Source of the DNA: Rostratula benghalensis
Taxonomy: Eukaryota > Chordata > Aves > Charadriiformes > Rostratulidae
DNA: 64,000 nucleotides
Direction: 5' to 3'
Assembly (NCBI GenBank): GCA_013399305.1
Contig: VXAI01000015.1
Span: forward strand, 6,694,182-6,758,181
Under the pieces are notes generated by a model. It was not told the origin of the DNA, did not search any database, and was given only the letters and a program-made list of their open reading frames with translations. The translations under genes were made by a program, and so were the position numbers. Of this stretch, positions 30,201 through 40,100 are shown piece by piece (the stretch's first letter is position 1; each line of letters starts with the position of its first letter).

Positions 30201-32028
30201 GTTGGCATTCATGAAAAATGGTACCTGTTTGTTGATGTCAGCCACAGTATCATCTTGTAGAAACTCTGCTGGCACTTCCAATTTTACTAAGAAACGTGCC
30301 AGGTAAGCTCTTTTTTTGAGTTCATTGGTCCTCTGAAGAAGCCAATGTAAGACAGGATGAATTACAGGTTTGCTTCCAGTAACTAACCCTTGGCGAAATG
30401 CACTCCTACACCGAAAGAACAAAAAGAAAATACCAATATATCTCAAACTAAAGAACCCTGTCTTGACACAAACAATTTGCAATGATTTGGCATCTTCTCT
30501 CCACTTGCCTAATGATTTTCTTAATGCTGTTAGAAAATACTCATGATGTCAGTTCGCTATTTATGATCCCAATTCTGCAACCCTGAAACAGATTAAAAAA
30601 CCCCACAGCACATCAAAAGGCAAAAGCCAGCATCAGGGGCTCTTCCTTTTCAGCGATATTCTTGGGGAATAAAGGCAACGTGGGAAGAGTGTGACTCTTC
30701 TGGGTTATAACCCGGCACAGGAGGGTGCAATCCAACTCTGAAGGGACTGACCCTGCCAGTCATGCGGCACCCTCTCCTGGCTGACTCCGCAATAGCAGCG
30801 GCGCCAGCAGGGCCCGAGGGGCAGCCTGGACCTGCAGGAGACTTCTCTTGGCACCCCCTATACCATGCTCTATAGGGACAAGCGAGGAGCTATCTTCAAG
30901 GCTTTGCACACACCCACTGGGACAGCCGAGGTCAAAAATACACACAAGTACTGAATTAAAGGTCGTTACCATGTAAGCTGTAAAAGATGTTTTAATGGGA
31001 TTTGTAGACAGAAAGATACTTACAAGTCTGATATACTTCCTGGGGGTTTGTATTTAAGGATACCAAGAAGACTCAACATTCTTTTAGCTGTTTGTTCTGG
31101 CAGCTCCTCTCTAATGTCAACAGCATGCTAAATAGTAAGGAAAAAAAAATTAATTATCCACTGTTTGTCCAAGTCATGTTAATTAACTAGCAATACTAAA
31201 AGAATTTATCTATTTATCACATTATGTCAATAAGTTAAATGCTCCACGCACAACATCCTTTTTATCCCCAAACTTGAATGCTTTTCTAATGGATTTTTCT
31301 CCAATATGTATATCCAGGTAAATTTATCCCCAGTATACATTTCCCTGGTCATGGGACCTCATCTATGCAGACAAACTAATTCCTTCCACCAAGGAAGTTA
31401 AATATCCAAGCACACCAAGGCATGTGGATTCTAATCTTACCCACTTTTGGTAGCCTCCAAGGAGAGGGATTCATTATCTATTGCAACAGCTAAGCCATGA
31501 GGTTCAGCTCTTGATCACTTCCTGCCCTGTGTATGAGTGCAAGATACAGCCTGACTTTTGACTTAAGAACTCTGCATTTGTCAGTATGAACGAAGTTAAG
31601 ATCTGTATTCCAAGGAAAAAGTCATCAGTCTCTAAGGGACAGGGATCCAGTAACCCTGGCCCAAGAAACGTTTGCTGGTTTGCCAAAACCACACAGAGGT
31701 ATAGATGGAAAGGACTCTCCTCAGGCACAGTTATTTCCAGGAAGATTCATACAAGCTATTTTGGTAAACCGAACATGCCACAAGGTTATACAGAGCCAGA
31801 CCTAAATAAAAGCAAATTTCTGTCAAGCCCATCTAAGATGTTTGCAGCCACGCAGGTCTGAGCACCTCTGATTGACTTCCTTACCTTTGGGTCAATCTCC
31901 CCCAAAACATCACTGAGCAGCTGCAACAGCTGCATGGTCTCTAAGGAGTCAAACGTGATTAAATTGTAGTTCTTCCTGAAGGGCTCCTGATTGAGCTTCT
32001 CAACAATGAACTGGATTTGGTCACTCAT
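161..32028 (-). CDS. IFT81: IFT81, intraflagellar transport protein 81 (partial, 3' end outside window)
   Basis: IFT81 is a core IFT-B subunit. With IFT74 it forms the tubulin-binding module that carries tubulin into growing cilia. Thirteen coding exons join in frame on the minus strand: 32028-31885, 31127-31024, 30405-30225, 27391-27302, 26271-26206, 25887-25777, 24525-24441, 16619-16456, 14505-14410, 12427-12281, 3580-3431, 1549-1421 and 250-161. They give 519 codons with no stop, against about 676 residues in human, so roughly the last 155 residues lie left of the window. Residues 1 to about 120 form the N-terminal calponin-homology-like domain. The rest is heptad-rich coiled coil with many E, K, Q and L residues. 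Recognised family stretches include [36 protein letters not shown] and [14 protein letters not shown]. All introns are GT-AG. The largest are about 8.9, 7.9 and 3.8 kb and contain no other supportable gene. Exon structure comes from reading only, without an alignment. Confidence 0.96.
1421..1549 (-). CDS. IFT81: IFT81 coding exon 12
   Basis: Residues 447-489 ([20 protein letters not shown] to TLDNMSEM). CCTGCAG acceptor. The donor GTGATT is weak. The site was chosen because the family continues MSEM-VKKL across this junction and the next exon starts VKKL. Confidence 0.92.
3431..3580 (-). CDS. IFT81: IFT81 coding exon 11
   Basis: Residues 397-446 ([18 protein letters not shown], then [21 protein letters not shown] without a break in frame). 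150 bases, phase 0 at both ends. The preceding intron is about 8.7 kb. Confidence 0.95.
11623..11977 (+). mobile_element. CR1 LINE fragment, 3' end (in an IFT81 intron)
   Basis: It runs from a CTGGAGAAGAGAAGGCTCCAGG-like start through AGATATTAGGAAGAAATTCTT, GGTTGCCCAGAGAAGCTGTG and CCCTTCCAACCCAAACCATT, and ends ATTCTATGAT. This is the typical 3' portion of avian CR1. It is 5'-truncated as usual, in sense orientation on the plus strand and antisense to IFT81. The short reading frames across it are not genes. Confidence 0.93.
12281..12427 (-). CDS. IFT81: IFT81 coding exon 10
   Basis: Residues 348-396 ([19 protein letters not shown] to GSEVLKGDE). 147 bases, phase 0 at both ends, GTATGC donor. 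Coiled coil. Confidence 0.95.
13934..13953. repeat. (AAAT)n microsatellite
   Basis: About five tandem AAAT units in an IFT81 intron. Confidence 0.85.
14410..14505 (-). CDS. IFT81: IFT81 coding exon 9
   Basis: Residues 316-347 ([18 protein letters not shown], then [13 protein letters not shown]). 96 bases, phase 0 at both ends, CTTGCAG acceptor, GTAAGA donor. Confidence 0.94.
16456..16619 (-). CDS. IFT81: IFT81 coding exon 8
   Basis: Residues 261-315. Contains [20 protein letters not shown] and [13 protein letters not shown], equivalent to the human [20 protein letters not shown] region. It begins with two bases completing the split codon and ends phase 0 before GTAAGT. Confidence 0.93.
19717..19745. 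repeat. (ATT)n microsatellite
   Basis: Nine to ten tandem ATT units directly after a T run, in the large IFT81 intron between coding exons 7 and 8. Confidence 0.93.
24441..24525 (-). CDS. IFT81: IFT81 coding exon 7
   Basis: Residues 233-260 plus one base of codon 261 ([18 protein letters not shown] and following). CAAAAG acceptor, GTAAGT donor. Confidence 0.93.
25777..25887 (-). CDS. IFT81: IFT81 coding exon 6
   Basis: Residues 196-232 ([18 protein letters not shown], then a KEREE/QQKQEQ-rich helix). 111 bases, phase 0 at both ends. Confidence 0.94.
26206..26271 (-). CDS. IFT81: IFT81 coding exon 5
   Basis: Residues 174-195 ([20 protein letters not shown] and following). 66 bases, phase 0 at both ends, too short for a long-ORF scan. 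Coiled coil. Confidence 0.94.
27302..27391 (-). CDS. IFT81: IFT81 coding exon 4
   Basis: Residues 144-173 ([19 protein letters not shown] and following). 90 bases, phase 0 at both ends, TATAG acceptor and GTAAAA donor. Coiled-coil region. Confidence 0.94.
30225..30405 (-). CDS. IFT81: IFT81 coding exon 3
   Basis: Residues 83-143, including [17 protein letters not shown] and the cluster of Lys/Arg after the WLLQRTNE stretch. It completes the CH-like domain and enters the first helix of the coiled coil. Ends phase 0 at NKQ before GTACCA. Confidence 0.95.
31024..31127 (-). CDS. IFT81: IFT81 coding exon 2
   Basis: Residues 49-82 plus two bases of codon 83. Contains the family stretch [24 protein letters not shown] acceptor, GTAAGT donor. 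Confidence 0.94.
31885..32028 (-). CDS. IFT81: IFT81 coding exon 1
   Basis: Residues 1-48, starting [17 protein letters not shown]. The start codon is at 32028. The exon continues upstream as 5'UTR to an acceptor (TTTTCTGCAG) near 32050. It ends GACCCAAAG before a GTAAGG donor, phase 0. This is the start of the CH-like tubulin-binding domain. Confidence 0.96.
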
Positions 32029-32037
32029 AATCGTGGC

Positions 32038-32331
32038 TTGGGAACACCTCTGCAGAAAAGAACAGAAGAGATGTCAGGAGGCCTCAGCAGGGAGAGGGAG
32101 CCGGGGGCTGCTGGGAGGGCGGCTGGAAGCACCACCGCAGCGAGGCCTACGGCAGCCCGGAGGCGGTGAGCTGGCACCGCACTCGGCCCGGCCGCCCCCT
32201 CAGGCCCGCGGCCTACGGAGGACGGTCCGGCCCCTCACAGAGGCCGCGGGGAGAAGCAGCCGGACCCTGAGGTAACGGGGGCGGCCTCGTCCTTCGCCCT
32301 GGCCCTCCCGCGCGCGCGCCTCCCGGTTACC
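32038..32331 (-). other. IFT81: IFT81 5'UTR splice region (non-coding first exon boundary, tentative)
   Basis: An acceptor TTTTCTGCAG sits about 20 bases upstream of the IFT81 ATG, so the message probably starts in a non-coding exon. The best donor I see in the CpG island is CAGG|GTAACC, with its intronic GT at 32330-32329. The transcription start would then be upstream of 32331 on the minus strand. RNA reads across the junction would settle this. Confidence 0.45.
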
Positions 32332-32480
32332 CTGGTAACGGCTGCCCGGGCCAGGGTGGCGGCGTCACTTCCGACGCTATCGCGCGCTTCTGCCAACGCG
32401 CCGGAGCGGCTGGGAACGGGCCCGAGCGAGGGGGCGTCTGCGCATGCGCAGAACGGCGGCGGGAGCTGAGGGAGGCAGCC

Positions 32481-32504
32481 GGGGGGGGGGGGGGGGGGGG
32501 GGGG
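32481..32504. repeat. Poly-G run of 24
   Basis: Twenty-four consecutive G on the plus strand inside the IFT81 CpG island, followed by CGGGGCG. The length of such runs is often unstable and poorly sequenced. It can form quadruplex structure on the plus strand, which is the template strand for IFT81. Confidence 0.95.
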
Positions 32505-32540
32505 CGGGGCGAGGGCTGTGGAGAGCGCGGCCGTCCCGGA

Positions 32541-32575
32541 GGGATGGGATGGGACGGGACGGGACGGGACGGGAC
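32541..32575. repeat. Pentanucleotide array, GGGAT x2 then GGGAC x5
   Basis: Seven perfect 5-base units in tandem, the first two GGGAT and the next five GGGAC. Six or more GGG tracts at fixed two-base spacing make a strong G-quadruplex candidate about 37 bases from the 24-G run. Confidence 0.95.
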
Positions 32576-32699
32576 CTGCCGGTGGAGGACGGGTTCTTGG
32601 CCTCTCCTCGCTTGTTTCGCTGCTCTCGTAGCCGCCTGCGGCTTGAGGGAAGGCAACACAGAGCAGGCCGCACCGGGAGGCCACCCGGCAGTGTCACCC

Positions 32700-35600
32700 T
32701 GCAAGCCCTTTCCGCCGTATTGCTAGCTCGGTGGGGCTCTAGGAAGCTCAGTCTTTCCCCTTCCCATCCGAATTGGGCAGGAATTGGAATTTCTGTTCCC
32801 AGCTCCTGAGCAGAGGGCAGCTGGTAGCGGTGACAAAGCAGGAGGTCCTGCACCCGTGCCATGGTGTGAGGCTGCGGGGGTAGGCCGCAGAACCATGGCT
32901 GGACATGAGATGGGTTTAGCAGCAGGGTCGGGTCGATGCTGTGTTGCCGTGTGGGAAGCGAAGCTGTGGTCACTGTCGGTGATGTTGCGGTGTGCGCACC
33001 ATGGGCCGAGTCTTGCATGGCTTCTTCACAGTGCAAGCACCCCTGATGCAAGGTACAGCGGAAATAGGTTTGAGATTCACACTCTAGAGTATATACTTAG
33101 CTTTGTGGTTTCTTAAGAGGAAGGCTGTTATTGCCTGTGTAGGAGATGTACAAACAGATTGATGCAGTTATGCAATTAAGATTGCTGGCAGTATTTGACA
33201 GCATAAAGAGATGTCAAGTGTGGCTGATGTATGTAGCAGGTTTCCACTTAATTTCTTTGAAGTGGAAAAATGAATCCTTGTGAAACAAGAATGCTAGTCT
33301 TGTGCCCAGCCTTCATTAGGGGCAACTCTATGTCCTCAGGGTTGAACATCAATTGTCAGTCTGCCTCAAAGTACCAATAAATATGTAGTGCTAGGTGTGC
33401 TAAATCTGAAACAAGGACAGGAGCTTCAAAAATGCCAAATAATAAAAAATACATTGAAGTGGAACTCGTTCACGGAATGTGTATCTCTTGATCTGCAGTT
33501 GTTCTATTGCAGATCCTTCAAAACCCATGCTTAGACCTTAAATAGGTGGATTTTGGAGCCTCTGCTCTTGCAATTAGCTTCTTGGATAGTCTTAGAATCT
33601 CATGTGAGTCCACAGATGATGGATTAAAATATGCAGTGAGTCATATTAGATCAGTGCCAATTGAAATGCACAGGTTGTAAATCACTGCAGAATTTGACTC
33701 AGTAAATAGCAATCATAAATGTAATACTTTGCAATTCTAAGCACTGTGTCTGTCTTAGGTTAGCTCCTTTTTTTTCTTTTTGAGGAGCAAAAAATGCTCC
33801 ATAAAATACTAATTTACTGGTCTTCATGGGAAGCCTGAAAAGGGACACTGCAGTGCCACCCTAGCTTTTAACTGGCTAAACTAAGTTACAGAGGGGATGG
33901 ATGGGTCACATGGGATTGTGCATGAAAGCTGTGGTAGAGCCAGGAACATAATCCAAGTTTCCTGACTCCTGGATTTGAACTTTAAAACCAGATCATGTTT
34001 CCTTTGTGCTTTCAGTCTGTATACTGACCTTTAGGAATTGTATTTACCTACAAGGTCCCAGAAGAGATCTGCTTTCCCTTGACATGCTTTGCTGGTATCA
34101 GTTACACTTTTCTTCTGATGAGTATTTTGAGCATACAGAATGCACAGAGCAAATGAAAATGGTATTTCCTATGGAGGTTCTTGGGGCCAGGTCTGCTGTA
34201 GAATGTATCAATAGGTAATAGGAAGTGGTGGGTATGGGTCCATCACTTAATGCTAGAGAAACACTGCTTCTGTAAATACTGATACTGATACACATCCTCT
34301 CTTTAGACCTCGGTGCAGAGGAGAGGGCAGTTGTGCTCCCAGTGCTAAACATGGAGAGGGATCTGTGCTGGGTACAGTGGGAAGGTACTGCTCTGGGATT
34401 CTTTACATCAGATTATTTCAGTTCTTACACCTTCCAAGAAGCAAGTTCCTTTCTTCTTATGTCTCTGTAACGTTCCAGAGGCAACAGATAAAGAAGAGGA
34501 AGGATGTCTAAAAACTTTAGAAAGTGCCAAGGTAAGAAGAAGGAAAAAGAGGATGAGATGGTTTCACTGTATCGTGGTGAAAATTCATGAAGTCTGATTG
34601 TTCTGACTCAGAGAAGGAGACCTCCATGACCAGATGTCATTAGCTCTGGCTAATTTGAGCTCTGGCTTGTGGGCCCATTTGAAAGCTCCATTAATTTGAA
34701 GGCAGGAGCAAAATCATCCATTGGAGCCTAGTTCTGTGGGACTTCCCCACTTGGGGAAAGTGTGGGGGATCCTGTCTCATCCTTGAAGTTGTACGTTTGT
34801 GTGATTCTTTCTTCCAGTGGTTTTGTGCTATTTATACACGTAGCCTAATGTAGCCATACTGCTACCCAGGCTGCCCGCCTGCTGCTTGATATTTACACTC
34901 TGTAGTGGTGTCTGAATTTTCTAACTTTCTGCTTAAAAAGAAATTAAGGTCTCGACCTCTCTGTCACAAAAGAATCTTTCACAAAAATCTTCACACAATC
35001 TGGATCAAGCCTTACAGAATCGAAGACCAATGCTCATATATATTTCTTGTATAAATCTGGAGGCATTTTCCAAATTCCCAAGTTAGTTTGCGTGGAGAAT
35101 GCCTCGGAGTTTCAAGGAAAGTTTCCTAATGACATTAGAGTTATAATAAGAGTTGAGCCCTACTGTTCCATCCATTTCTCTGGGTCAGGGGGCTTATATT
35201 TTATATTGCTTGGGAAAGGCTTGTGGAACCTGCTCATTGAAAAGGCATCATGCAGAGGTAACATGCAGAAGAAAAAGAGTGGAGCCTGCAAATAAATGAT
35301 GCAGGGCTCTTTAGATCTGCCAGCACAGCTTCATTACTCCCTCCTGACTTTTTCCTCCCTTTATAGCGACTGCTGTGGATGACTGCCTTGCAAAACTGTG
35401 ACAGAGTGCGATCACAGAGGCCAACAAATCAGAGTGAAACGAAACCTGAGCAAATTGAAACCATGCTCCACGGGCAAAGAGAGATCACCTTATATGGGAA
35501 CATCACGGGCAAGGAGATGAGTATGTCCGTCTGAGCTGCTGAGTTCAGATCCCAAACAGATGGAAGACATTAATGTGAAAACAAGAGCATTTAGCAAGAG

Positions 35601-37036
35601 AAGACAACACTTACTTCTGCTTCACTTATGCAATCTGAGCCCTCCTCTTTGTGTCTATTATAAATAATGTTATATTTATGTACACACAGATCTCACTCTG
35701 TTACAGTAACAATCAATTTCTTTGTGTCTATTCTAAAAGCATCCCAGGTCTGTTTCTGGTTCCCACTTGCAGATTTTTCAGTTATTATGTAGAGGGATTT
35801 TGCTTGCTGAAGTGTCACTAATACCAGGCCTGGCATTATGAACTGTGGTCAGCAGAAGCCTAAGGAGTGATCACCGATGTCTCAAAAAGTTAAGCCTGTT
35901 TGTGCAGGATGTAGCTTGTTCCTCTGTGCTAAAACATTTAAGACAATACCAACAGACAGGAAGCCTGTCTGGTCTTGAATGCTGTGTCTTGAATGGCTAC
36001 CTACAGCCGTAAGTAGCATCTTAGGTGATTTAAAAAAACTAAAGGATTGGAAGAAAACCATTAGATCTGTGTTGTAGGGTTTGTATATTTTGTGCCTCTA
36101 TGGGTCTTCTTTTGCAAGAGAGAGGACCCTGCTCCTTTTGATCTTGATCTAATGGATTTTGACGCAAACTTCTTGTCTTTCAGACTCTGCAACTTGAGAT
36201 TTACAGGACCCACCTCAGCAGCTCCGCATCTTTACAGCATCAGATGGTGGCCTTACACCTGCTTCTTGACCCCCTGGACCAGATGCAGTGGGCTTGCAGC
36301 ACATGGACCAGCTCTGGCTTGTGCATGGCTTGGTGGAGTAGGAGAGGCTGCAGCTAAAGTATGTGCCATGTGTATTGGCTTTGCTGAGAGGAGTAGTGAC
36401 GTTGGTGCACCCTTTTAATCCCATGACCTGATACAAAACCAACCTAAGACCAAACAAGATGGTGTCCCATGCAATGTGAGATAGAGGCTGGAGATCTCTG
36501 TGGCCACTGATGCCAAAAGCTTGTTCTGTCATTGCCCTGCACCTTGTGTGGCCATTGCAGCCCCTGCAGAGTGGGTGTTGCATGTGTCTGCCTGGTCCAC
36601 AAGTGCATTACATGTTCTTTGCAATAGTATGAAGTGATGGGTGGTGGAGAATTAGGCGCAGGAGGAGGTCAGTGTAACACTGGCTACCAACCGTTTAGCC
36701 TCATCTCTACAGTTGTCTCAGCATTACTTCAGACTGGCAAAGTCTGGTGGTACTGAGGAGAGATGGTAACATCAACAGAAGGTGACAAGAACGGTGCTGT
36801 GTAATCAACTCTGGAACTCCGGGTGAGATTTGGTACTTTTTTTTTTTGTGAACAAACCAAAGGCTGTGGCTCATCAGACAGTCCTTGATTCTTTAAAATG
36901 CTAGTGGCACCATTCTCAGACAGGTTTCTGACTGTGCCTTGAAGTGCAGTGCCCTGAACCGGATGCAGGGCTAGAAGAAAAGCGCATCAAGTAGCTGCAG
37001 TTTTCAAAAGCCAGCACCTCACAGAAAGAGCTAGCC
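32700..37036. other. Intergenic region between IFT81 and P2RX7
   Basis: Between the divergent IFT81 and P2RX7 genes I see no exon with family similarity, no CR1 tail and no RNA gene. Composition falls back to ordinary AT-moderate sequence after the CpG island. A non-coding first exon of P2RX7 could lie here but cannot be placed by eye. Confidence 0.6.
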
Positions 37037-37161
37037 ATGGGCTTACATAGCTGTCTGGAGATCCTGATTCAGTACAGCTCTCCAAAATACATACACATTC
37101 GGAGTGTTACATGGGGCTGTGTGAAAGTTGGCCTATATTTAGCTGTTGCTGCGTCTATTTG
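37037..37161 (+). CDS. P2RX7: P2RX7 exon 1
   Basis: Residues 1-41 plus two bases ([20 protein letters not shown] and following). The ATG sits in AGCCATGG, a good Kozak context. Y13-S-S-P-K keeps the P2X N-terminal Y-x-[TS]-x-[KR] phosphosite in Ser form. Start of TM1. GTAAGT donor. Confidence 0.9.
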
Positions 37162-40100
37162 GTAAGTGCATGGTGATGGGGTGCTGTGTTGTATGTGAGC
37201 AAATGTTTCTTGTATTGGGGGTTGTCTGGTTACAATGTGGCTTTCAGCGCTTTGAGTTTTGTGGTAGCAAACGGGATCATTGATCTGGTGTTAGACCATT
37301 CTTGGAAAATGCATGTGGTTGTGGGAACTTTGTAGTGGGAGTGTGGCATTGAATATTATCTAACAAGGTGGGGTTGCTTGAACAGAGCTAACTAAGCTTC
37401 CTCAAAAAACTACATGCAGTTGTGTTTCTTGCCACACTGTCTGGTTTGTTTCTTGTCTGAAAAATCCAAAATATCTTCACCAAATAATCTCAGATTTACA
37501 CCAGTGTTTCTGAGATTAGAGTCTGCTCTGTAGAGTCTCCTATTCAGGGTCAGATGAAATGGCAAGTCACCCTTTGCAGTAGATTTCAAGAACAATAAGA
37601 TGTTTTAGGAATATGCAATAATTGATTGCCTCTAAAGGGCAGATTTTCCTCTTTGCTGCCAAACTAGGGCTGTTCTCAGTGATAAGTGTTTGCTGAACAA
37701 AGTCTGCCGAAGTTCATAAACTTAGTTTCATTCTCATGGAAGGGCAGCCAGCCAGCACATTGAGCACACTGATTACAATCTCAAAGAATTAAGTCTGCAG
37801 GAAGTTCAAGTTGCCTTACTTCTCCCTCTTAGCGAGACCTTATTGTGGCCTTCAGTACTTACAAGGACCTTACAACTGTCCCCCTAAGAAAGATGGGGAT
37901 GGACTTTTTAGTTGGGGCTTTTGCAATAGGACAAGGGGTAATGGCTTTAAACTTAAAAGAGGGTGGGTTTACACTACATAGAAGGAAGAAATTGTTCCCA
38001 GGTTTCGCAGAGAGGTGGTGGATGCCCCAGCCCTGGAAACGTTCAAGGTCAGGTTGGACAGGGCTCTAAGGAACCTGATTGTTGTGGTTTGGGCTAGGGT
38101 GGCTGCTTAGCGAGCAAGAGATGCTCTCTTTAAACTCTCTCCCTTTAGAGAAGGGAGAGCATCTCTCTGCAAGAAAGAGAAGATAAAATGTGAGAGAAAG
38201 ACTATGAGTTGAATAGAAGGCTAGAGTTATTTTAATGAATACGTTGCAGATGTTTCTGCTCGTTGCAAAGAGGTTGGGCTAGGTGACCTTTAAAAAGGTC
38301 CCCTCCAACCAAAACCATTGATTCTAGGATTCTACAATTTTACTAACGTACTGTACCCATCTACTGCTGCTCAGAGCTGAGTTCCCACTGCCGGTTTGCA
38401 GGACCCTGGTTATCTCACTGCATTTTTTCCAGAAGGAAAAGGCTGAAATGCTACTAGAATAGACAATATAAATAAAGGAACACTGATCAGTTGCTTGTGT
38501 TTCTGTTCTTCAGATACTGTTTTATCCCCCACTAGAACAGTCTCTTGTTAAACAGAAATGTTACTAGTTCTTGTGGCTTGTTTTTCAAAGTGAACCTTTA
38601 ATGGTTCACTTTGGTTCACACCACATTTCTGTGGTGTGAAAAGTACCTTCTGAACATACAGTAGTTTTGCAGAGTTGTCAGTGCTTTTATGAGTAGATTA
38701 GTCTTATTAACACATTGAATTAATGAGAAAGTGAAAAGATTAGGCCAAGGGTTTTGAAGCAATTAGTATGAGCACAAAAATAGTCACTCTGGAACATTTT
38801 AAGGTATCCTAAAAAAAAAAAACAACAAAACCAAACAAACCCAGGAAAACCCCCAAAGTAGCAAGGATACTACTGTTTATGACAGAAAACGTCAAAGTCT
38901 AGGTACACAGCAATGCAGAATGGGTGAAAGCTTTTGGATGACATCAAGCCCTATTGCAGTTAATTGGTATTTCACAAATGGGATCTGGAGGGCCAGGATA
39001 TCACTTTGTGTTGTCTATATTGTTTAGGATGGGAAAACAGAAATTCTCTTTTTGCATATATGAATTCATTTCTCACAAAGACAAAACTTGTGAAAGTGGA
39101 ACCAAGGCAGTCTTTGGTTCAGCCAATGCATGTATCTCGCACAAAAAGGCTCTCCGTTACTTGAAAATGTCCGCCTGACTTCCATCTTGCAGCACATTTG
39201 TCTAAGAAGGATACAAAGAAGTTCACCCATTTTATTCTTATGGGCTTACTTGTCCTTTCTGTTTTGTCTGGCCAGTTATTTCATCCTGATTTCCAGATTC
39301 CATCAGGAGGTGGATGAAGTTACCAGCTCAGTCCGCACTAGTGTGAAGGGAGTTGCTTCCACAGAGGACAGGATCTGGGATCCAGTAGAATACACTCTAC
39401 CAATGCAGGCAAGTCTTCATTTAATGTCAGTCCGGTATTCAACTTCTATTGATACATCTGTTTCTTTCCTGACATGTCTCTGTCCTGTCATTCAATGTGA
39501 TTACCCTACATTGGAGAAAGCAATGTTTAAAGCCAAATCTTCATGTTCTCCCTTAATAGAAGGGGGGGGAAGAATCTTCTTTTATGAGATTTCTGTTGGT
39601 TTTATATAATCAATTTAATATTTTGTTAATAACACACCTGGGAACAGACTCACTCCAGTATAGCTGTACTAAACAGAGTAGTGTTGTTACCAATTAATGC
39701 TGTGTATGTTTCTCAGTTGTAATGCCAACTTGAAAAAAAAAAGAAAAAGTCAGTGTCTTCTTGCCTCTGGCTGCTCATTCCTGCCCTGATGATGTCCCTG
39801 GCTTTTCCTGTTTGAGTTGGATAAAATCTGAATGTATACCAGGGGAGGTAGAGCCAGAATAACCTTGTTGTCCTTCCAGAAGGTGATCTGGAATGGCTGA
39901 GGTCTGAATCGAGTATGTGAAATTTTAGTTAGATTCATGTTCTTTTCCCCATGTAGGCGAACTCCTTCTTTGTGATGACCAACTTCATTAAGACAGAGAA
40001 TCAAAGTAAGCAGAGGTGCCCTGAGGTAAATATGTTTTGTGATTTATACTTAGGATGTATTGAATGCATGTTGATGTAAAAGAGCAAACTGTCCTCAGAG

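Larger units (their letters stand above)
32080..32660. promoter_or_regulatory. CpG island, IFT81 promoter
   Basis: This is a sharply GC- and CpG-rich block in otherwise AT-rich DNA. It covers the inferred start of IFT81 and includes CGCGCGCGCC, a CGCATGCGCA palindrome near 32440, and GGGCGGGGC, an Sp1-like GC box, just right of a long G run. There is no TATA box at an obvious place. No P2X exon is seen here, so there is no evidence that the island also drives the plus strand. Confidence 0.75.

Noticed and set aside
32235..33051. Long overlapping frames (up to 224 codons) over the CpG island, both strands
   Set aside because: GC-rich DNA lacks stop codons. The peptides are Pro/Arg/Gly-rich low complexity produced by the G and GGGAC tracts, with different frames equally open.
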